A stretch of DNA of 64,000 nt, taken from contig JAHLKD010000044.1 of the NCBI GenBank assembly GCA_025526935.1, positions 1 through 64,000 of the forward strand, given 5' to 3'. Positions within the stretch are counted from its first letter, which is position 1. The number at the start of each line of letters is the position of its first letter. The DNA is from Cladochytrium replicatum (Eukaryota; Chytridiomycota; Chytridiomycetes; Cladochytriales; Cladochytriaceae). Shown one piece after another: positions 10,137-22,419 of this stretch. The notes beneath the pieces were generated by a model. It saw only the letters and a list, made by a program, of their open reading frames with translations. It ran no database searches and had not been told where the DNA came from. The translations under genes were made by a program, and so were the position numbers.

Positions 10137-11723
10137 TCTTCGATATCACGATACTATGACCGACGAAAACGAACACTGAACAATCAGCAATCTTCGAACT
10201 CATTGATCTTCATTGTGTGCTCGGTGATATTGTGATTTTTTAATCGCTACCAGTCTACGGCTACAAAAGATCTCTCACGCATCTCGAAACGTCCCCTCAA
10301 CCACGAAAGAAGCCCTGTTGTAACGGGAATACCTTTTTTTGCCAGATGTGTTTATAAATGTGCTATTTTTTTGATCGATAATTTGCTGGTGTTCATTCTC
10401 ACATCTAGCATTTTTTTGATTTCCGTTTGTAATAATGCCAAGTTGTGAATACAGCGAAACCTTTGTGGTAAAAAACGTTGGTTTTCAACTTATTAGGTGC
10501 ACTTAACTACAACGGAAACGAACATGCATGCGTACCGACGTGCTATAGAGTCGAATCTTGAAGAACAAGGTACTAACACAATCAGATTGTCCCACTCTGA
10601 CTCCCCCTGATATTCAGACTTAATTGAACGGGAGACTTTAACAGACCAGAACAATTTTTATTTAGGAAGTTGGCTACAAAGTACTGATTATCGCCCGATG
10701 AATATGGGTTTTTTACAGACGCCTAGATATCTGATTTTGTCTCTCCGATCACCTCGAAGTACGGACTAGCCGCATCGCAATGTTCGATCTTGCGGACGCT
10801 AAACATCCCAAAGCAGCTTGCTACGCTGTCAGAGCCGACACGCAGCATTGCTTTGCCGATAATTGATACGGCAAATGATACTTGCTCTCGCTGACCGAAT
10901 CATAGAATTGAAACGTATTTTATATCAGATTCTAAAGAGATTCAGCTTGTTTAACCCTGAAAGCAGTTGGAGGCATACAACGGCGACCTGGCGATCTTTG
11001 TTTCTCACGCATCCAAGTACAGCAACCTCCAGCAAATGAGCGTACAGGATCCTTTCGAGGAGGTGCTGGAACACTCGATCCCAGCGGATGGCGCATATGT
11101 GCGGGTATCCAGGCCAGTAGAGGAGGGTTGGAGGTAGGAACCATATGTCCCCGTGCTTCGATCAGTGGGAAGGACATTCGCTTGTCCATCATCAGGAATC
11201 TGATCTAATCTGGAGCAGGATCAGTGCCTTTGATCAAATGAGAGCTGTCTGCGTACCGAAGAGCTGGGTCACCGTTGACGTGCGCTCGGCAGAAGCTGTG
11301 CAGAAGCTGTGCAGTTTCATTAAGAGTCGGGTTTCCTCAACCATGACCAATAGTCCTGGTGCTTTAGAAACCGTCAGATCCTGGTTAATTTTAATATTCT
11401 GCTTGGCTCACCTGGCGGGAATTTAAACGCCAAACAACAACACAGCACCAACCATCATCGCGACCTGGAATACCGTGTACACTAGTGGACACTAGCACAC
11501 TCCCCGTCCATTTCCTGCGGAAGAGGACGTAACCTATGCAACAGCCGCAAGCATTGTCACCAAACGCCCGATCGGAGCGCAATCTCCAAGGTGAATGCAA
11601 GTGCCCATAGCGCAAGGTGTGCAAACACGTCTGGACGTAAAAGCAATGACCAGATAGCGTAAACAAAAATAGCACCATAGATTGATTGGACTTCGTGAAC
11701 GTTGTCCAAAAGTTGTCTATGGG
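10137..11723. other. No confident gene; possible decayed coding pieces
   Basis: Some stretches look faintly coding but cannot be joined. On the minus strand, about 10880-10728 reads SFAVSIIGKAMLRVGSDSV to a stop. On the plus strand, about 10970-11130 reads GDLAIFVSHASKYSNLQQM and ends in EEGWR. On the minus strand, about 11690-11560 is hydrophobic and membrane-like (FVYAIWSLLLRP, FAHLALWALAFTLEIAL). I recognise no family. They may be exons of unannotated genes or remnants. Confidence 0.4.
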
Positions 11724-11897
11724 CAACTTTTACTCTTGAACACGGCATGCATGAATTTGATGAACTTAAGCCAAAGGCGATTCTCTATGAGCAAAAACCA
11801 CAACTTTTGGCAACTTTTACTCTTGAACACGGCATGCATGAATTTGATAAACTTAAGCCAAAGGCGATTCTCTATGAGCAAAAACCTTTCGAAGTAA
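11724..11897. repeat. Two-copy 87-bp tandem duplication
   Basis: The sequence beginning CAACTTTTACTCTTGAACAC at 11724 repeats at 11811 with very few changes. The period, 87 bp, is 29 codons. On the plus strand one frame stays open through both copies (ATFTLEHGMHEFDELKPKA twice) and on to ILAEAA near 11950. No family is recognised, and whether it is coding is open. Confidence 0.7.
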
Positions 11898-12319
11898 TGC
11901 TCGCGACCATCTTTGACAAATCAAACAGTTTGAAAATTCTCGCTGAAGCGGCGATCATAATTAGGAGTACGGTGGGCATCGTTATGGGGTGATGGGGGAG
12001 TTTATAGTTTAACATTTGCAGGTGATCATCCGCGTTAAGGGTAGGAGGAGGACTTGGAAGTGCAAGCGAATTGGTGTTAGATCACATTATAAGGTATCCA
12101 TCATGATCATCAACGGAACAACTTACACGAGCCAGTGAACCAACTTCACTGGAGAATGCTTGGAGCTCCTATGTGACTAAATGTTGCAAATCTGCTTCAC
12201 AGCAAACCCACTAATCAGAGTTCACAAACCTGAGTGCTTGAGACGGTCGAATGCGGAGGCAATATCATCCGTTGCGGTATTCTGTAAACTGTTGACAGGT
12301 CAGCTCAGATCAACGTGGG

Positions 12320-13430
12320 GTCCGGTTGTAGCTTAACCCGTTTGAATTTATCTTCCGGGATAATTTTGCCGTTGGTGCGCTTGCTATTCCTCCGTCTGTT
12401 TGGAATCCTGCTGAGAGATGACGAGAGCAACGGCGAGCCCGCTGACGGCCATCTTGCCGAAGAGACCATAGCGGTGAGAATTTTGAAAATGGCAGTTTCA
12501 ATTCCAGTCGGTGAAAATACGTCATGCCACGTTCCATTGTGCGGACAGTGACGGCGGGATACGAATCCCGCACAGCAGCCAAGCACAAGAATTCAACAAA
12601 CCTGCGCACACATCCGACATAAGTTTCTTGGTCGCAATTGTTCGCTGAAATGGCTTATGTGTTCTAACGACTTGTTCCAGTGCGTCTCCGTTATTTAAGT
12701 CGGTGAAAAATAGGCTGGTGAAGTTGTCATGTACAGGAGGGGGAGCAATGAGATTCGGAGTGTGGGTAGAGAGATTGGCGGAAACACGGCTGGGGCAGTC
12801 GACACATTCGTTGGATTTCCTACAGATTGTGTAGCTTTGGGTCCAATCACTGCTGCGAATTAGATCGTCGCCTTTTGCAGTGCTGATACATTCTGAACAC
12901 CAGGCGGAAGTTGTTTTCGACACATCAGTGCTCGCAAAGCTCTCCTAGAACTTCCGAATTCGACGCATCGCGCATCATTTCCACTGATCCATCAACGGTC
13001 GCATCGTGGGCGCATTCGTCAAATCAACCCCTTACGTTCTGTTTCTTCAGGAACGTGAGCTCCCTTTTCCATGCCACATCAGATCAGGTGTGGGCTTCGA
13101 TGATGATCCATCCAGATCCTCAGATGATGCTACACTGTTTTGCAACTGGGCGACCTGTCCAATGATACGATGTGATTCCAGCTTCCAAGTCCTTTTAATT
13201 TGGGTCATGCGGGCTTCGTCTCCATCACCAACTGCCTGTAGAGTATCATCGTGATTGTACACTTCGATGGCGTGGGATGTGGACATGTCGGCAGACCCGA
13301 CATCATCATCATCAACATCTGCAGTCGATGCGTGTGCGTTAACCGCCCCATAGTGAGTTATAGCATTCGTAGGAGGGCCGAGTGCGTCTTCCAAGAACAG
13401 CTGCAGCGGTCGAACCCCCACCTGAACAGC
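12320..13430 (-). CDS. Possible uncharacterised gene (fragmentary)
   Basis: Two minus-strand frames look more coding than background. 13421-13047 encodes a hydrophilic, Asp-rich stretch (TADVDDDDVGSADMSTSH). About 12923-12600 encodes a Cys-containing stretch (AWCSECISTAKGDD, RKSNECVDCPS, VCAGLLNSCAW). A hydrophobic segment (KMAVSGLAVALVIS) lies in another frame at about 12455-12400. Introns could join them, but no unambiguous splice chain was found and no family is recognised. Treat the limits as approximate. Confidence 0.25.
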
Positions 13431-13547
13431 CCTCTATTGAAAAAGAGAACAATGTAATGCTATTGTTGCTTTTTTGGGGGGTTCAATGTTTGATAGAGCA
13501 AATGGTGCAATTATATTCACCAAAATTATGAAAAAAAGATCATGGTT

Positions 13548-16500
13548 CTATGCTGTTGTAACTTTGGCAACGTACGCCATTGCTGCCTCTTTGACGTGCT
13601 GTTCTCCTTCTGGCGTTCCCTTTCGTTTCTCAAACTCCAGGTACTTCTTGAAGAACGACTTCATCTTTTTGGAGGACGTCTTGATTGTGATCACCCGTTC
13701 AAACACACGTCTGTCAAAGAAACGGCAATTAGCATCAAAGTTTTTATGTTCCCTTCGTAAATCAAACCTTGTGCTATCAACGTCGCCATAGCTTGCTTCC
13801 ATGTCGAGATAGATGTTCCAGATATCGACCCTCTTCGGATAAGCGCTGATGATACCTTCGAACAGAGTTCGTCCACGCTCAGGTTCGCCAAATTTGAACT
13901 CAGTCTGGGCAAACTTTGTTAGAATCTTGGCATCTGAGAAAAATAGTCAGCGCTTCTAACAAGTGCGAGAATATTGAACTTCACTGACGCTTTCGCTGTG
14001 GCAAGCTTTGCAATGCACGCTGCTGGATCTTCCTCCACTGCTCGATATCGCCTGTCTTCAAGTAGAAGTTGGCAACCGCAACCCAAACTTTGCAGCTCTC
14101 ATTGAACTTCTTTGTCATGGTCTTGTACAGCTGCTCCGCAAGCTATAAAAAGGGTTCGTCAGGTAACTAAATCCCATTGACACTATTGACACTGATGAGC
14201 GAACCTCCTTCTTGTCTGTGCGCTCATAAATTCTTGCAAGTTGAGTGTATACCGCCTTTGGATCGTTGGCAGCGGCTGCTCTCTCAAACACTTTCAGCAG
14301 CGAAAGCTGTGTTCCGTACATATTTTCGAGATTCATGTAGGCCACCCACAAGTTCATCCTTTCACGCTCCTCCCGGTATCCGATGGCTTTCAAGGCGCGC
14401 TCTGCCACATCGCGAGCGCGATCCACCTCCGCAAGCTGCATGTGGAAGGCCATGTACTTGATCCATAGCACCGAAGAGTTGGGCTCACCAAGAAGCACTC
14501 TGTCAAAATCTTCTGCTGATTCCAGCTGAAGTTCATCTTCATCACGAGCAGCTTGTTTGGCAATCTGCGTCTCACGACGGGACACACGCTCTTCCTCTTC
14601 ATTCCTTGCCCTCTGCCTCTGGCGCTTCGATTTCTTTCGCTCAGATCGCTTCTGACCATCACCGGTTTCTTCTTCGTCACCGCCATCCTCCTCGTCGTCG
14701 TTCTCTTCTTCGTCACTGGAAAGTTTTTGACTTGGTTCCCAGCTGAATGAAGTTCCGATGTCGAGCGGCTCGATTTCGGCAAGGAATGGTGTTGCCGACA
14801 CAGATGATCCGGTCTTGGGCCGTGATGCTGTGGTCTGGGCTAATGGTTTGGCTTCTCGGGTGACATCGTCGCTGTCAGAGTCGTCGTCCACAGATATAGC
14901 ATCATCATCACTGTCCACGTTAATCACTTCCACGTCAGAAGATCGTCCCTCCGACTCATCGGACTCGTCTACTTCATCGTCACTGCCATCCAGATCCATA
15001 TCGTCCCTCGCATCTTGTTCAGTGAAGTAAGATGCCTTCAATCCGAAGCTAAGTTTCTTCTTTTCGGGATCGACTTTTCGGACAACAGCCTTGACCGCAT
15101 CACCGACTTTGTAAACGTCTGCTGGGTTCTTGATGTACTTGTCTGAGAGCTCTGAAATGTGGCAGAGACCTCGGACATTCGAGTCATTGATCTGCAGGAT
15201 CAGCCCGGCAGGAATAATTTGAGCCACAGTCGCGCGAAGCTTCATCCCCTCTTTAACGTCGGTCAACTTGGAGATCCTTGATGGCACTCCAGTGATCTCC
15301 GACCTTTTCAAGGTCATGTCAACGCGACGTCCCTTGACACTACAGTACAGGTTCAATCAAATAGGTTTCACACGACCTAATTCAGTCGATATACCTGAGG
15401 ATTTTTCCGCGAACCAAGAGGCCAGGTGGGAACATGGCCGAACAGTTCTTGATGTACGCATCGGACAGACTCCTCACCTTCACGAGAGCGGAGACGGATT
15501 TGCTAAGGCTAACGATACAACCTTTGTCTGAGCTTGAGCGAACGTAGCCCCGCACAATCATGCCTTCGCGAATATCCTGTAGACTCAACTCCTGCGATTC
15601 TTCGTTCACTTTCGGAACAGGTTTTGACGCGTCTTCAATGTTATCATCTGCAAACTCGTCATCGTCCGCACCCTCGTCGACTTCATCCTCATCGTTGTTG
15701 AACTCCACATCATCATCATCATCTTCTTTAATCTTATCCAGTGCAATTTCCTCATCATCTTCATCCAAATCAATGACTTCGGTTTCGTCCACATCCATTG
15801 CATCGTCCTCATCCTCCTGATCTCTTTCGACTTCTTGTCCATCACGGCCCTCTAGGGTGTCTTCAGGTTTTAGTTCCCCAACTCGCGATGCCCGCAACGA
15901 AAGGTCGTACAATCCAGACTTTGAAGGATTCTTCCCAATCACACAACACCTGAGAAGCTTTCCAACCTTGAATATCTTCGTCGGGTTGGTCTTGTAATTA
16001 TCAGAGATATCCGTAAGGTGAACACTGCCAAACAAGTTCTCTCCGATTTGCACCCTCAGTCCCAGGACTGCATCGACCTTGGTCACACGCCCAACAACAA
16101 TCTGTCCAACTTGTACAGGTGCGTCAGTAGACGGGAACTTGCTCAGAGCGTTTTTCACCGTCAGCTCCAGCACATTCCGATTCGTATCTTTGCCGATGAC
16201 TTTGCACATCACCGCCGAGCTCTTTGTGAAACGCCGTTGGATTGCTTCTGTCGTCAGGTCCCTCGGGTCATTCGAAAGCTCCAAGGCATAAATCCGGCCG
16301 TATGTGTCCGGTGCAATGTGCACCCAAACCGAGTTCTTGACGACCCTGCGAACAAATCCAACGCCCACATCCCCAAACTTGAGGGAATCAAATGAAGCAG
16401 GTCTCGGCCAACCCATAATCACTTTGTTGCCTTTGCGCTTATCGTGCTCCTGCAACCGTCCACTCGGCAACGCCAAGTCCGCCGTTCGTACTGTCAACTC

Positions 16501-19500
16501 AACCATCATCTGGCCAGACCCCGTGTGAGAGAAAGGCAGGTGATTGAAAGCCTTGGCGCGACGGAATCCGACTACTTTGCATTTGACCACGTTGCCGGGC
16601 TTGAATGCTCGGAAGGGGTTGGGAAGATCTTTGACCAGCGTATCGCTGTTCAGATGGTCGAAGAGTTCATGGAGGGGAATTCGTCCAGCAAGATCTTTCG
16701 CAACAACGACGTTCACTTGGAGTGGTTTAACGGATTTCACAAGAACCTTGATAGCGACTCCAGGACGCAGATCGCCCAGCGTTTTGATTTCGGGGTCGAT
16801 CGCGTCGTGAAGGGCCATGTCAGCCGTCACCGATGCCATCGTAGTCAAATCTTTTCCCTGGGCAACGCCTTCGACTCGGCGGGCAACCAGAAGAATTCGA
16901 TGCGCTCCAGAACTTTCTGATGACAGAGCCGAAATTCGAGCAACAAGAACACGAACGTTCTGGTTAGCTCTAAACTTGTTGAACGCGGGCACAGTGCTGC
17001 TGTTGAAAGTTCGTGTCGGTACGTATCCGATTGCATAATCGTGAGATGGGAGGGCGACGATGACGTAGTCTTCTTTAACAACGAGAACTTCAGCTGGGAT
17101 GAGTGTTCCTTTTTCTTGGGCATCACGAAGCTGAACAGAACAATGAGTGAACATATAGCGTATCATCAAATGAAGAAATGTACCTTTCTCACAGTTGAGG
17201 CCTTAACTATCGATTGGTCACTTCCACTTCCTTTTGCCTTTTTAACCTTGACCAGGTCTGGTTTTAACGAAAGATCGACAACCTTCTTTTCCACATCAAC
17301 ATCAAGGACTTTCGCCTGCACCGTCTTTCCGATCGTTCCGCTCTTCTTATCGTCATCAGCTTCCTCTTCAACTCCAGAACCCTGCACCTGTTCTGTCGTG
17401 ATGAGCCCAGACATACCCCCTTCGAGCTGCACGATCAAACCGTACGGAATCCGCTGCTTAATCGTTCCGCTAACACGTCCGCCAACAGGGAACTGTTCAG
17501 AGATCCGCGACAACTCATCGACGCTACGCTGACCAGTCACTAATGCCTGCTCCTCTCGCTCTTGGAAAATGCTATTAAGGTACTCAGTCTCGTAGAGAGA
17601 CGGAGGGGGTACAGCGACCCCTTTCTCCGCATTGGCCGTTGTGGTGTCAGCGCTCGACGGGAAGCACATGGATTCCTTCAAACTGATCTGCATTCTCCCA
17701 TGCTCCTGATCCACTTCGGTAACATATGCCACCACTGTTTGGCCAACATTGTAAAGGTCGGTCCCTTTCAAAACATAACGATCCGACATGTTCTGGAGAA
17801 TGATGGAGATATAACGAACAAATACAAATCCAAGATATCCCAACTTACATGCAGCTTGGCCATTCCAAAAGCTTCACCAAAGAAACCCACAAAGCACGTG
17901 GAGTCCGTGACGCTCTTTACAAACCCAGGCACTCGTATTCCGACCTGTGCATTCGAAACATCCTGCAAGATATCGCCGCTCTTTGCGAGAGAAACCAATA
18001 CAGGTTTGAGCGACACGGTGAGTCCTCGTTGCCCCCGCTTGCTCAAAACCACCACCTCCCGCAAAATAGATCCCTCTCGTAGCAAAGAGAACATCCTGTT
18101 AACGTGAGATGGGTGATCTGATACGTGCGCTTTCGGAAGAGTGGCATGGGCTCCCGATCCGTCGAGCTCAACGACGGCGGAATCTTTGCTGAGGACAATG
18201 ACTTTTCCGGAAACCACATCACCAACATTTAAATGCTCAGATGCGGGTCCGGCAGTGACTGCGACGCTTGAAGGTGTAAGCTGCAAAATCGTCAAGTCAA
18301 AAATGGTCAAGCATTTTGCACCGGCGTCTGTGCTTACCTTGAAGCTCACCGTCAGCTTGTTGTTGCGTGGATCGACTCTCATGACGCGACATTTGCAGGG
18401 TTGGCCAACTGTGAAGAGTCGAGTGGGATCCTTCACGGTGTTTTCACTAGTAGAATGTCTAAGCTCAAGCTGTGTGTCCCTTTAGAGAGTCTCACCTCAG
18501 CTCGGCAGTTGGTGCGAGGCCTTGGACGTCTCCGTAAAACCTCACGATACATCCAAACTGCCTAACCGCAACAACTACTCCCATCGTAATCATTCCTGGC
18601 TTTGCGTCTTCGAATTTGGAGACAATAGGCAGATCCGCCCCCATCAGCGATTTACGGGCCGTAAGAAGAAGCTTCTTCTTCCCAGCGTCCACTGAAATCA
18701 CTTGGCATTTGACTTCCCCTCCCACTTTGAATTTCTTCTCCGGCTTGCTGATCACCACGTCCGCAAAGTGCATTTTCGGGATGAACCCTCGAATTGTGTC
18801 TTCAATGGTAACGATCACTCCATTGTCAATAATTTTGAGGACGTGGCCCTAACAAGGAAACGGTTCAAGGAATGTTTAGAGATCTAGATGTGCGAAATTC
18901 ACCTTGAGCAACATTCCGGGTTTCAGGTCACTGTACTTCATGAATTGCATAGCCAGCACGCGAGGTTGCAGCGACACCTGGACCAGCCCGGCATTGTAAT
19001 CAAAACCGATGACTCTCGCCCGATGGACACTTCCAACTCGATACTTCTTGTCGATCTTGTCGATTCGCGTATCAGCGATTCTCCACATCTAAAAATTTCT
19101 GATTAATGGATACGCACAAAAGTGCAGCACACTTGGCAGACCTGAACATATGCCGCTTCGATCCCTCCACATGAAAGCAGTAACCCTTGTCCCTGATCCA
19201 TCCTTATGACCTTTGCGTCTTCAATGATCGTCCCAACGTCAACAGAATTCGAATTCGAGAATCCATTGTACAGTGTCCACTGGACGACATGCGGCTTCAA
19301 CGAAAGTCCAACGCGCTTCCGCTCCCGGTCAACGTACAAAACTCGCGCTCTCAGCTTTGAATTTGCTTTGTATGCATTGGCTAGAGGTTTGTCGATGTCG
19401 CCATCAACGGGCAAGATTGTACGGTCTAGGTGGAACAAATCGACGGTCCCTTTGAAAAAGCCCAGGAAGGATAGGAGAAGGCCGTTGGAAAGGTGGGAGT

Positions 19501-20960
19501 CGATTTTGGCCTGGACGAGCTGTCCGGGCTTCAACGTCTCAAACGTCAAAACGTGTGATGGTGGGACCTGTGTACAAATTAGGCGATGATGTAAATTGCA
19601 CAAATGAGGACTAACAGTCTTCTTTGTCATGGATTGACCATCCAGGCGGAGAGTAACCACACGCTTCGCGTCATCCATTCCGCGAACAGAACCGTACACA
19701 AGCTGGCCGACTTCGAGATCATTCCCTATTTGCCGTGTACATCAATCAAAACTGGTGTTTCAATGTCTGGCATTGATACACACCTTTGTTCACACGCTCA
19801 ATGTACTCAGATGCCCCGTCATTGCTCAAAAATCCATTCATCCCCGCAATCCCAAGATCAATCACGTAACCGTGGTCCTCTTGGCTCTGCACTGAGCCCA
19901 ACAACGCCATACCCTCGACGAGGTCTTTCGCTTCCAAGTGTCTGTTGACCAAGTCTGGCTTCAAAGTTAGCTCGACTCTCCTGCGCGTCGAGGCACTCGT
20001 GCTCGTTGCCTCTGCAGACACTTTCCGCTTCGAAACATTCACCGCGTCGGACGATTTCTCTTCGACTTCAAGGATCACACACGGAAGAAGTTGACCAATA
20101 GCAACATACTTGCGTAGATCTGGAAGTGCAGACTTTTTAATTTGCGAGCAACGGATCAGCCAATGAAGTCGAAGATTCGAGAAGTCACCATTTCTACCTC
20201 GTCAGAATCCTCGTCATCATTCTCTGCAATCTTCTCAACCAACTCGGTGATCTTGTTTGAGATCTCAGTGATAGAGACGTAACCAGTGAGTTGATTTGGA
20301 AGGGACATGACGATCTCCATGTCGTGAACTTCTTTTACGGCTGCAAGAACCGACATTCCAGCCGACAAACGCTATTTTGACAAGATTTAACCTCAAATCT
20401 TAATGTACAGTGTGGGGAATAACTGGCATACCTTAAACGTGAGTGCATCAGCTGAGTTGATTGATTTGCCCTTGTGCTCAGACACATCCGGTGTTGAATC
20501 AGCAGCGACACCGGCATCGGCGCGTTTTCGCTTTTTCTTTGGAGTTATTTCATCCAAATCAACGTCTTTTTGATCGTCCTAATGTCGGAGATCAGTTCTT
20601 TTCAGATAAAGCAGTGGACAATGGGTATACCTTGAACAGGGCATCATCATCTCTAGCAACAGCATCTGCGATTTCTCGAGCCTCTAAAGCTGTGAGCGCC
20701 GATGCGCCTCCTCGAGGAAAGTCTTCCAACACAGGATTCTTTGTGATCCCCGTTTCTCTTGGAACATCAGCACCAGGGGTAGACTCAGCGGCATTCCTTT
20801 TCTGTTTCTTTGCTGGCTTGACTGGAGCATCGCTCTCCACAACATCGCTCACTTTCGCATCCTCATCGAGTTTCCTCTTTTTCTTTCCGTTGGAAGTACC
20901 ATTGTTGTTTGCTGGTTTGGTTTGGGCAGCATTACCCTTTTTCAGGTTCTTCTGCGGCAT
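13548..20960 (-). CDS. RRP5: RRP5, S1/HAT-repeat rRNA processing factor
   Basis: A large many-exon gene (about 15 or more introns) for the ribosome biogenesis factor RRP5/PDCD11, needed in the nucleolus for both 18S and 5.8S/25S rRNA production. Exon 1 (20960-20631) starts [10 protein letters not shown] and is Lys-rich, as in RRP5 N-termini. A long run of S1 RNA-binding repeats follows, e.g. [20 protein letters not shown] near 17750, [20 protein letters not shown] near 17490, and [20 protein letters not shown] with [13 protein letters not shown] near 15200. Acidic linkers at 15640-15830 and 14690-14990 precede the C-terminal HAT repeats (about 14500-13548), including [20 protein letters not shown]. 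Splices checked near 17851, 15397 and 13711 keep frame. I estimate about 2,000 residues. Unlike several neighbours, I saw no stop or frameshift in it. Confidence 0.93.
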
Positions 20961-21151
20961 GCTGTAGCGCGGGCCACTTTGTGTTTAGGAGTGCAAAACG
21001 AATGCAATCGTGCTGCAAATCCTTTTCGTTCAGCTTGTGAAGAAAATCTGACAGGTCTGGATACAAGCCACACGTTGGGACATAAAAATTTGAAGATCAC
21101 TGGCTGGCAAATCGTTCAATTATCATGATATTCTGTATTTCAGTTCATATC
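20961..21151. other. Intergenic gap between pirin stop and RRP5 start
   Basis: 190 bp between two genes on the same strand. It must hold the 3' end of pirin and the promoter of RRP5. No clear TATA element was identified. Confidence 0.5.
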
Positions 21152-22207
21152 TCATGCTCGGGGAGGCGGTTGGGGAATGTAATCAGACAGCTGGTTGTCA
21201 TCCGGAATGATTGTAAACCGATTGCTCAACCCAGCTCTAAGTGTGGGATATTTATCTGGCTGGGTCAGTGCTCCCCAGTGCGCCTTCGCATCCTCAATCC
21301 CTTCGCGTATCGTGCTTACATAGTTCCACCTGGTAAATCAAGATTGCGTTTTAGCCCTAGAGAGATCAAGAAGTTGTTGTTCAATACATCCGTTAACTTA
21401 CCATATATAGCGGTGTGCAATGTGGTTCCCTCCCAAAATGATCGCTCGTGATGGTCGCGATGCGTTTCCAGCTCCACGCACACGAACGGAGATCCCAGGT
21501 TTGATCACAGCAAGGTGATATTGGGGGACGACGACTGGCGAAGCCCCATTGATGCTATCGTCGAGAATGGTGACACCATCAGGATCTGCAGCATAAACAG
21601 CTCGCTCCTCCGCATCATTCCCTCGGAAGTGAACGACATCCTCCCCTCGGAACTCGACCGCAGCATATAGCGTAGACGTATCCCTCGCGTTAACTGGTGA
21701 TGTCTTCTTCCCAAAAAGGTCGAAAGGGCTGTTCGATTTCGGCGAGATCAAGAGGTTCACCTTCGAAGAGCCCACTGTGACAGATGGAATGTCCAACGAG
21801 GCGACATGCTGGAAATCAGGGTTGGTTTCCTCGTGCTCTGGAGGCAATGCACACCAGAATTGAATCCCTTCGAGTGGTTGGATCTTCTCTGTGGGTACCG
21901 GCCGCTCAGAATGCACGATGCCGCGACCGGCTGTCATGAAGTTGATATCCCCGGGGCGAATCACCTCGCTGGTTCCAAGAGAGTCATAGTGTTGCAGTGC
22001 ACCAGAGAAGAGATAGGTCACAGTGGATAATCCAATGTGGGGATGTGGGCCAACATCCAACGGTAGACCTGGACTTGTCGGACCCATGTGATCCAAGAAG
22101 ATGAACGAGCCCACGGCCTGGATGGGCACGGACGGCAGCACGCGGCGCACCTTCGTTCCGCCTTCAACAAGCTCTTTTAGCTTTGGCTTCAGGAGTTGCA
22201 GGAGCAT
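21152..22207 (-). CDS. Pirin family protein
   Basis: Two exons, 22207-21402 and 21329-21152, with a GTAAGT...CAG intron; the join keeps frame (HRYIW, then WNYVS). Pirin is a cupin-fold metal protein with reported quercetinase activity in some members and a nuclear cofactor role in animals. The metal-binding motifs are present: HPHIGL near residue 60 and GIVHSERP near residue 105 (the His, His, His, Glu set). The second cupin domain is present but less conserved, as is usual. At 327 residues it is a little longer than the typical 290, because of a C-terminal tail ending PDDNQLSDYIPQ. I chose the Met at 22207 (MLLQLLKPKLK) rather than an upstream in-frame Met because homology starts there. Confidence 0.92.
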
Positions 22208-22419
22208 CTTGTTGAGGTTACGCCACAACAGGGAGCAATTTAATATGCAAAAAAATTTGCCGGAGCCATGAAGTGAATGGCACCGGATGGGATGAAAATA
22301 CAGCAAGGGTTTGCAGCATGTTTAAATCACTTTTGCATGAGGCATTCCAACGATATGACCATAAACATAGGTATAATGGAATCAAGAACTAAAACAATTC
22401 CGCTAATTTCCACATGGAA

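Noticed and set aside
15560-15820. Plus-strand Ser-rich open frame
   Set aside because: It is the complement of the Asp/Glu-rich linker of RRP5.
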